Assembly (NCBI GenBank): GCA_028673005.1
Contig: CM054112.1
Coordinates: forward strand, 186,322,564 to 186,386,563
DNA length: 64,000 bases
Direction: 5' to 3'
Source: Tanypteryx hageni
Lineage: Eukaryota; Arthropoda; Insecta; Odonata; Petaluridae
In this document: in pieces, positions 55,901 through 64,000 of the stretch
How positions within the stretch are numbered: the first letter of the stretch is position 1
Layout of the letters: every line of letters begins with the position of its first letter
The notes under the pieces: model-generated
What the model saw: only the letters and a program-made list of their open reading frames with translations
What the model was told of the DNA's origin: nothing
Databases searched by the model: none
Translations under genes and position numbers: made by a program

Positions 55901-58430
55901 TTTATAGAACGAAGTAGGAGCGGCGAATTCAAATGAAGGGTAAGGAAAATGCGAATTTAAAAACTATTGTATTAGGAAGGGCTGCAAATGCACTCCTTAA
56001 AAGCAACGTCAAGGTTATGGGTAGGATTACTGCCGCCGAGACTGACACGAATCCAAAAGCCTTTGTAAGCATAAACACGAAAGGTGACATTAATCAGAAA
56101 CTACGACTTGAAAACGTGCCTAAGAGATTCTTGGACAGGGCGAAATTGAGAGAAAGGCACACGAACTAGATTAGGTTCCGGCTGACACGGTGTTATGGAT
56201 ACCGGAAAATGATTACGTCATTATTTAATGCCTTTATATTTGACCGTATGATAACTCTAAGAGAGAAAACAGTAATTAATCATATTTTAAGGGGTCGTAG
56301 CTAAATGTTGTTTACGTAGAGGAACGAGATTCTTGGAAGCCACTACAATTTATTTTTATCACACAATTAGCAGTATACCCGCACCACTACTGATTTTCTA
56401 GAAAACTAAAGCCGAAATTTTTATTAAAAAACCTTCATGTACCATTTCTATTTTTATACCAGTAAAATCTCACCCTCTTCGAGTTATGGTTGATTCAATA
56501 TCTGAAAGTAACCTCGAGAAACAAAATATCATCACGCTCTCGCCCGCATAAGAAAGCACGATAATCAGGAGATTGACAATTTCAGATTATTACCAAAGAT
56601 AACGAGCCGATCACGCCGCGCCACGTAACAATGATTTGAACACAATCTAACGAGAGAGAGAGAGAGATAGTGGGGGAGGAGAAGAATAACAGAGAGAAGT
56701 AGCTCAACAACTAATCCAGCCATATACATGCGTGGAAGTAGTGAGGCGGAACGGGGCAGGGAGAAGAAAGATTCGGACCATAAAGCATAGGATGCTGAGG
56801 TTGGGACGCGGGGAAAGTGAGAAGGGTAGCTGAAGGAGAAGGCCGGTGGGGAGAAATGGGAGAGCCAGAGCAATGGTTGTCAGGAGAATAAAAGGAGAAA
56901 GAAATGGAGAGTGAAAGGGCCGCGACGATGGCAACATGAGAAAAAGTTGAGATAGGGAGAAAAAGGGAGAGAATAGGAAATGTAGGAATCCCATTAGGAC
57001 GAACCCGCATCACAATGTGTTTAGATACGCGTACACGGAGAGTACAACGTTCGGGTGCATGGATAAAAAAAAACCAATGAGGAATCACGCCCGCGGCATT
57101 AACTCGTGCCGCACAATTCATTGCGGGAACGCCGCGGTTAAATAAAGACCCTCGGAACAAATGCTCCCTTATCCAAACCTTAACAAACGTCCGAAGACAC
57201 CCTTTGTCGCCGCTCCCAAAAATGCTCCTCGTCCTAAGCGCTCACTCGATCATTTGTACGTTAAAAATTCTCGCGCCAAGGAGCCAATACTTTCCGCGGC
57301 GGAAAAAAATACGACTAAAGGTTTCAACTCTGAAGTAACCATTTAGCATTACTTTACGAAATTAATGAAACTGTCCGCTGAACCCCTGCGGGACTTGATT
57401 GCCTTCATCTTGTAAAACGCTGAGAATTCGGCCGAAAGCCGCCTGGTGACTTTAATTACGCAGATAAACTGTTTTGAGCATATTTATAGCGTATAATCCA
57501 TCTTCCTAAAAGAGTGGCCCTAAGCCAACCGAGACGAACGAATTAGTAGGTTTGGAACGCTTACCGGATCGCTCTACCACGAGCGCCTAAACCTTAACCG
57601 CTGCCATCAATTGTTTACGGTGACCAGGTGTTTATATGTGGAGCTACAACATTAATAACATCAAAATAAGTGATGTAAAACTACACAGTTTTAGGAATTC
57701 GATTTCCATATTAAAACCAACAACGGCTGTTTCACTTTTATTTCAAATACACGCAACACCACACACGCCCCCATCGTACTTTATTAAATTAAATGAGGTG
57801 ACTCGCTGAGTCGATTTCCGCTGCCATTAAAACGAAGGATGTGTTGCCCAGGTTTTTCCTCGTACGTTAAAAATGCGATAAATACATAATGAAATGGAAA
57901 ATTATTTTAAAGACGGAAGACACTTTTAATTGGACTGGTATGAACTCGACAGCAACTTTATAGAAAAAAAGGCCACCGATCGGATATTTCGGCAAATAAG
58001 GTACTGCGTAAAGGCAATGGAACTAAGAAGGAGTCGACTAAGTTATGGAATCTAGCGCATCGATATAGGATCGATAACAGAAGCTTTTATTTTAAATATA
58101 CCTGCATCTTTACAAAGGGATAAAAGTTGCAAGGAAACTAAGAAACGAACTAGAGCAATAAAATATACCGATAACAATTTGGCCCACATAGGTTAATAAA
58201 GGCTGGTTGGCATTCCATAAATACAAAATAAATTAGCAATTGATTTGTTCTCGTCGACATTTTGCATCACACGAGCCAAAAAACCTACAATGAAAAACTA
58301 TCTAGGAGTAACTATTTTTTCTTGAAATACCGCTTTATAGGTCTTTAAAATAAATAACCTATTATTAAACAGAGTTCCTGTCCCTTTAAACGCTTACACT
58401 CTTCGCAAAAAATGTGATAACAATCGGAGT
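52905..58430. other. Long non-coding stretch, no supported gene
   Basis: AT-rich to 53600; pyrimidine-rich and CpG-containing at 53620-54060 and 54900-55080; purine-rich at 55170-55470 and 56640-56990; AT-rich elsewhere. A 78-codon plus-strand frame at 55933-56169 has Lys/Asn-rich ordinary composition but no recognisable motif or splice support. 57540-57600 loosely resembles a tRNA D arm on the minus strand, without a proper T arm. Confidence 0.4.
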
Positions 58431-59345
58431 AACTAGTACAATATCGTTACGCCATAGAACACAGAGAGGGCCAAGGACAAGACAATTTCATGAGAAGGAA
58501 ATGAGAACAAACACAGGGAATAAACAGGAAACAGAATAATAACCGATGGTAGAGGGTGCCAAGCGACTATCAGAGGAGGAAGAGATAGAGACCACAATCA
58601 CGAAGAAAGGAGACGACTAGACGAAAAAGGAGACCGAGGGATAAAGAATTAAAGAAACGCCGGAACAACACCGCGTGAGCAATACTAATAAAAGAGGGGA
58701 TAAAGAGACGAAAACAAAAGCGTGTGAGAGGAAAGAGAGGTCAAAACCGACCAACAACGAGGGGGGATACGGGGAGGACGAAAAGGCGGGTTGGTCGGGA
58801 GAGGGAGAAGAGACGGAGAAGGGAGTAGGAAAGGGGCTTTTTAAAAGTTCGAGAGGGAGGGATGAGAAGGGTCAAAAGAGAGAGAGGGCGAGAAAGGAAG
58901 GAGAGGGTGAAAGAGAAAGAAGGAAGGGAGAGGGAGGTTGAGGGCAGGAAGGGTTAGACGGGCGCTTGCATAGCTCCCAATGTTTTCGTTTTATTTTAAT
59001 TTTAATGACGCGGCGGAGAGAAGGCCGCGGGGGAGAGATGCTGAAAACGAGGGGTCCCTTCGAACCCCACCTCTTCCTCTCTCTCCTTTGGTCTCCACAT
59101 ACACAGCTGCCCTCCATCCACAGAGACTCACACCCGCGCGAGCACACACAGTTTCTCCCTCCTCCTCACTCCTCCCCATCTCTCTCTCCCCTTCACACCC
59201 GCGTCCCTCTACACGCGCATTCGTTCTCTCCCTCTACTTCCCTCTCTCTCTCGGCTTCGCTGACATCCCGTTAGAACAGAAGCGCACATCCCAACTCAAA
59301 AGAATGCGCCCTCGAGTCCTCTCTCCCTCTCTCTCTCTCTAAGTT
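58431..59345. repeat. Polypurine block switching to polypyrimidine block
   Basis: The plus strand is purine-rich from about 58440 to 59045 (GAGAGGGAGGGATGAGAAGG near 58850, AGAGAGAGGGCGAG at 58879), then pyrimidine-rich from 59070 to 59341 (TCCTCTCTCTCC, TCTCCCTCTCTCTCTCTCT at 59322-59340). The layout copies that at 29.3-30.1 kb. The open frames are low complexity. Confidence 0.65.
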
Positions 59346-62200
59346 CATTCTTTTTCAATAATACTCTTCGGTCGACACGTATGAATTCAATCAAGCCTTT
59401 TTATTTCTCGTATACACACTTCAAACGCGGGAGGAAGATTAACTCGAAAAAAACAATAGCGGGTGTATTTTTTTCGAAGTGGGAAAGAAGTTCATCGAGT
59501 TTTTCTCATTTTGCCGCCGATGCATTATCAGATGCGTCCGCGATTCGCGACGCCGATAATTACCGACCCGGACGATTACGAAGCAAAGTCGTCCATAAAA
59601 TAAAAATGACGGCGAGCGGTAGGTATAAAGGCCGATCCGTTTATAACTCGTCCAATGAGATTATGTTCCGTAAAAGTAAAATATTCCGTCGATTAATGAT
59701 ACTACCGGGTACCGTTAAGCAATTCGCAAGCGAAATGATTATTTTTTAAAAACTATTTCCAAATTTGCGCGAATTATTGGCTATAAAGCGCTTCAAGCGT
59801 TTTTTACGCATCTTTCGAAGAAACATGTGTTTCTAGTTCAAAATATAACGAAACTTGTTAACAACCGTTAAAAGCAAAACTAAATAAGACCGTCAATTCC
59901 GTATATCTCGTTTTCCACTTCCTTTTTTGCAGGACGTTTTTCCTATTCATATCATACTGCATCTGTTTCGAGCATGCAATGAGATAACCGAAATTTTTGT
60001 GTTTGCGACCGTAATAACCGTCGGTGCAGTTGACACAGCATGAAATGGCAGTCAATCTCCATCAAAAACACTTGACACAGCATCAACTGAAATTTCGATA
60101 TATTTCACAAGTATAAGGCCAAAAAGTGAAATATTTCACATTAGGTGAATCCAATTTTTGAAAAATAAAAGTGAAATACGTACTTTATCATGTCCTTTTC
60201 CCCTGGGTCTACCGCGATGCCAAAGAAAGAAAAATCGGATGAAGCTTAATTTTATCATCACTTCCAACATATAACGACAAGATTAGAGTAGGAAGTCCTG
60301 TGTCACCAGACGATGAAATTATGCACGCATACTAGCGGGTCTTAGGATGCTACGAAGTGCTATAAGAGGATTTAAATCACGACAGAATAAATACATAAGT
60401 CGAGATGGAAGAGTTGAGAAGCGACTCAAACGTAAATTACTAACCTGTGCGAAGGCTTTAAATTAATCTCGACTTTTCAGTGAAAAACCAATTAAAAATT
60501 TCTTTTCAAATTCTCCCTGCCTTTCCATAACATAACTCGAATTTTAGAGATTCAAGATCCGAGAAAAAAGAATTACCTTGAACATAAAAGTCACTTTTTC
60601 TGCGCCGTAGCTGAATGAGTTCAATGCAGTACCTCCAAAATTAAAAATATACACATTTTAAAAAATTAATGCTCGCTATACAAGGCATTTTATTTAATTT
60701 TAAAATTATAATTTCCTAATATATTGACGCTTTTGATTTGATGCTGTCGAAATGTTAGAATCTAGATAAGCTCAACGTACGACGGATTATCGTTCCTGGC
60801 GGAAGGATTGAACGCTATAGGTTGGCAGATATAACGAATACAGCCGGAGACGCAGCTTTTTGTTAAGTAGAAAGATAGGTCACAAATAATCCTCCTCGCG
60901 TCAATTTAAAATACTGGTTCCTAATCTTACCTCGACCAAACGGCTCCGAAATTAGGTCATTCCTCTTCATGCTCGCAGTTTGGAAATTGTACAGGTCAAA
61001 ATTGTTAGCTAACGAGTTTCCGAACTTTAACTCCTGCCAGCCAAGCATAAATAATAATTTTAAACAACGAAAAAATTTAAAACTCTTATCAAAAATTTAA
61101 CCAGCTCGGCCGTTCCACCCGTGAGACTACATTGGATATTACAGTTATTGCAATGAAAACCTGAAAAAGTAACAGAAAGATAGAAAAATCTTAAGTGCAT
61201 GCATTAAGGAAGTTAAATAAAACAGCGATGAGTTCAGCAATTTGCAACCAGCGATCAATAAGATGAATGCAAAATGTACTTTTTCCGTAATAACTTAGAA
61301 AGAGAAATTTATTACAACCCATTTAATTAGCCTTAACAAATAGTTTATAATGTAAGGTCTTTATAACAGACTCGGATATCTTAAGAGGGTAAGAAGAAAG
61401 AAGCATCCTCTCATTTTACCTTCAAATCAAATATTATGGTTACCTTTTAATAAATAAATACACAAAGAAAGTACATTAACTCTGCGTAACACATCTCCGA
61501 GAAACGGAAAGCGAGTTGGAGGACGAGATTGAAGGAGAGAGCCTCATCAAACGGTTAAGAGGTAAAAAGTGAGGTCGGTCTTCCGCCACGCCTTCGGGAA
61601 ATACCTCACCCCTTTTAAAAACTCCATCTCGTCCTTATTCTCCCCTTGAACACACGCCCCGAACTCCCTTATACTTGCCCCATCCCGCATCACACACACG
61701 AGTTTTATCTAAGATATATTAAAACCCCACCTACCCTTTAGGGAAATATCTCTCTCGCCAACCCCTATCATTAAACGAACGTCCTTCTTGAAAGATTCCC
61801 TCGCATCCTCCTTCCAACATCTCCGCGGGAACGAAAGCTCCCACGGCCAACATCACACCCCTTGACCCAAACAAAAAGTCGAGAAGAAAAAAAGGTCTCG
61901 TCCGCTTCTCTCTCTCGCTCTTTCCCGACTATTGCTTCTCATCCTCCGTAGACCTCCCTTTTTAAGAGCCGTTCCTTGGGTCACGTAAATAAATCATGCG
62001 TCCATCTCTTGGATGCTGGACTTTCTCATGCGAGCAAAGGTTTGATTGTTCGGAATGTGTGCATTACACGTTAGTTCGGCGGTGATAATTGAACGGCCAA
62101 GTCGAATAAATTAATGGTTGTTTATTCCGGCACGGAGTCCCTTTAATATCTCCCGGCGTATGCCTACGCCGGTGGAGAGGAAATATTATGAAAGGGAAAA
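59346..62200. other. Non-coding stretch, no supported gene
   Basis: CpG-containing to 59760, then AT-rich. TTGACACAGCAT occurs twice 38 bp apart near 60030 and 60070. 61560-61990 is C/T-rich and CpG-containing. The 122-codon plus-strand frame at 59381-59749 has no recognisable domain. Confidence 0.4.
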
Positions 62201-62201
62201 A

Positions 62202-62275
62202 CTTGTAAAAACTACTGGATTCGAACCAGGGATCAACTCGGTCGTCGGCGCGAAGACAATAATTCGAGCAGCGAA
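62202..62275 (-). pseudogene. tRNA-like fragment with a perfect B box
   Basis: On the minus strand GGTTCGAATCC matches the pol III B box consensus exactly and sits in a T-arm-like hairpin (CTGG TTCGAAT CCAG), followed by TTTTT. Upstream, no A box or anticodon stem of good quality can be drawn and the acceptor arms pair poorly. It may be a decayed tRNA or the head of a tRNA-derived SINE. Confidence 0.3.
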
Positions 62276-62289
62276 GTCTCCATTTTAAA

Positions 62290-64000
62290 ATGTTTTTGCG
62301 CGTTAGGCAAACAATAGTTCGCGAAACCGTTTTTATATTTATTCGAAAAAAGTTTTCTGTCGTACTCGATACACATTACGGTTACTGAGAGACGCAATTA
62401 GATTGTTTTTTTAAATAATGTAATGGACGCATATTGATGTTAAAAATATAAAATTGAAGAAAATTTCACGGAAATGACTGGCATTCCAAAGTATTAACAT
62501 ATTAAAGAATAAAAGAAAATGTAATAATTTTGACTCAATTTCCACCAATTAATTAAACACTTAATCACAGTGAACATGAATATAAATATGAAACCGTTAA
62601 GGTGGATTTAATAAGCTATAAAGAAATTAATTTCATCAATTTACTGATTCGTTTAATCGGTCGCGCGATAAACTCTTTAGAATAATTCAATTAACGCAGT
62701 TTTTCTCTGCCCTTTTAAATTAGGACTTGATGTTTGTAAATGATTTCTTCTTTATGTGCTGATGAGCTCTTGAATAATTATCATTTTCCAGATAGCTTAT
62801 ATTTTATTGCCTTAAGAATTAAATTCTTTCGAAAATTTAATGCTCGAATGTTCAAAAATGTCCTAGAAAGCCTAAATAAATTTTGATTGGGGCCCTTCTA
62901 TCAAAGATGTGGGTTTGAGTTAGAAATTTATCGACGACTATTTTTGGGATGTACGTTTTTTTAACAAAAATTTTCCGGTCAATTTTCATAGAACGTGCTA
63001 CCATCTCTTGCGTCCGCAAGAATTTACTTATAAAAAAATAATAGATAGTCTTTAATACCAAGCTTCCATTTATTCATGAACTACCATTAATAACAGCTTA
63101 TTACTATTTTTATAGAGACTCGGAAGTAATCAAACGTTAATTAATCAGTGTTCGAGTTCAATATGGAAATTTCCATCGATCAACGTCGTTACTCAATACA
63201 TATTCATGCGCTAACGGTATCCATCTGCCCAGAATCCAGTTGACATCGACGATTCTTTTAAGTTAATATAATGCGCTTCTTCATGCAGGCACATTAACAA
63301 CGCCAAAATTGTAAACAAATTGAAACTATTGGCCCTATCTCTGAGCGTCTCCACATCCCACTCATGAATACGGCATAAATATATAACGAGGACTGAATAA
63401 GAAGCACGCGTCGATCAATTCCGAAAATAAACGAGCGAAGCTTCGGTGGAACGTCACCTTTTACCCTCTCCAATTTACGGGAAATTTTCAAGTCAGAACG
63501 TTAAACTTTTATGCGGCTTTCCACGTCTGGAGATGACTGACAATTTGAATGAGTTACAGGACGTATGTGCACGGAAAGAGTTGCGGAGGGGAGGGATCCA
63601 GAACCACTTCCATGCCCGAAATGATTTAAAAAGGTTAAAGGTAAGTCCTAACGGAATGGAGCCTATGTTTATTGCGACCACTTTCCCAAAACGATTATTA
63701 TACCACAGTCGATCCGCAAGATGATAATGGCGCATTTTCCATCCTGAATAATCCGGAATATTTTAAGCGCGAGGCGCGTCTCCTTCTCCGCTCTTTCATC
63801 TGCACGCCAATATCCCTAACGAACTGGATACGAATACGCTTAAATGCCGAACAAATCCGTTAAACTCAGAGCGACCGAGGCTTCGTTATTTTTAAGGAGA
63901 CCATCAAGGAAACCGTTTGTTGTTGGACATTACGACCGTTTCCAAATAAGAGCGATGAAAACTTCGCATCGGAAAGTCTGACGGATCGTCACATAAGGTA
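62290..64000. other. AT-rich non-coding stretch to the right edge
   Basis: Low-G+C sequence with no recognised exon, RNA gene or transposon end up to about 63400; more balanced after that. Overlapping plus and minus open frames at 63446-63735 lack any recognisable motif. Confidence 0.45.

Noticed and set aside
57530..57620. tRNA-like string on the minus strand (TGGTAGAGCG)
   Set aside because: The D-arm-like word is present, but no T arm with a B box at the right distance and no anticodon stem.

Overview
This is eukaryotic DNA, most likely from an arthropod (probably an insect) with a large, transposon-rich genome. The evidence is spliced coding exons with GT/AG borders, an intron-less nuclear tRNA gene without an encoded CCA, several hAT-type miniature transposons with 8-bp target duplications, a piggyBac-type element in TTAA, a Helitron 3' end, and many (GA)n/(CT)n tracts. 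CpG dinucleotides are frequent, so germline methylation looks light. I see no bacterial, phage or organellar gene layout, and no operon or CRISPR structure.

The only protein-coding gene I can support is at the left edge, on the minus strand. Four consecutive internal exons (3919-3698, 1178-1027, 733-511, 306-1) join in frame, and the gene runs off the left edge. The junction of the first two reads ...EEDWQA/NLDNWKSSRRKR..., followed by RRKSKTFNEMMEER. From memory this matches the conserved N-terminal block of the LMO7/LIMCH1 family, whose fly member is smallish (smash), an adherens-junction LIM protein. The LIM domain would lie beyond the left edge.

The remaining 60 kb upstream of the first visible exon shows no convincing coding exon and is best read as a very long intron and/or 5' flank of this gene. 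Region by region: 1.7-2.7 kb, an inverted-repeat DNA transposon inside an intron; 4.27-4.56 kb, a hAT miniature element; 4.7-5.6 kb, a decayed dimeric tandem array; 9.2-10.3 kb and 13.8-14.7 kb, CpG-rich, GA/CT-rich blocks that could be regulatory; 11.7-12.4 kb, a Helitron end; 20.7 kb, an isolated reverse-transcriptase-like motif; 21.8-24.8 kb, a transposon cluster (one clean hAT element, then a hAT-bounded composite enclosing a piggyBac miniature element and a 3-copy tandem array); 25.56 kb, a tRNA-Arg(TCT) gene; 27.8 kb and 38.8 kb, further hAT elements; 32.4 kb, a 66-bp loop-less palindrome; 44.4-46.4 kb, a long polypurine block; 52.2-52.9 kb, a widely spaced direct repeat; 58.4-59.3 kb, a polypurine-to-polypyrimidine switch.

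Nearly all long open frames in the window (including those of 280 and 195 residues) are low-complexity translations of GA/CT-rich DNA, and I do not annotate them as genes. I found no clear novel biological system. The structures most worth checking are the near-perfect palindrome, the nested hAT/piggyBac composite, a well-bounded 90-bp candidate exon at 9252-9341, and the strand-switching purine/pyrimidine blocks.
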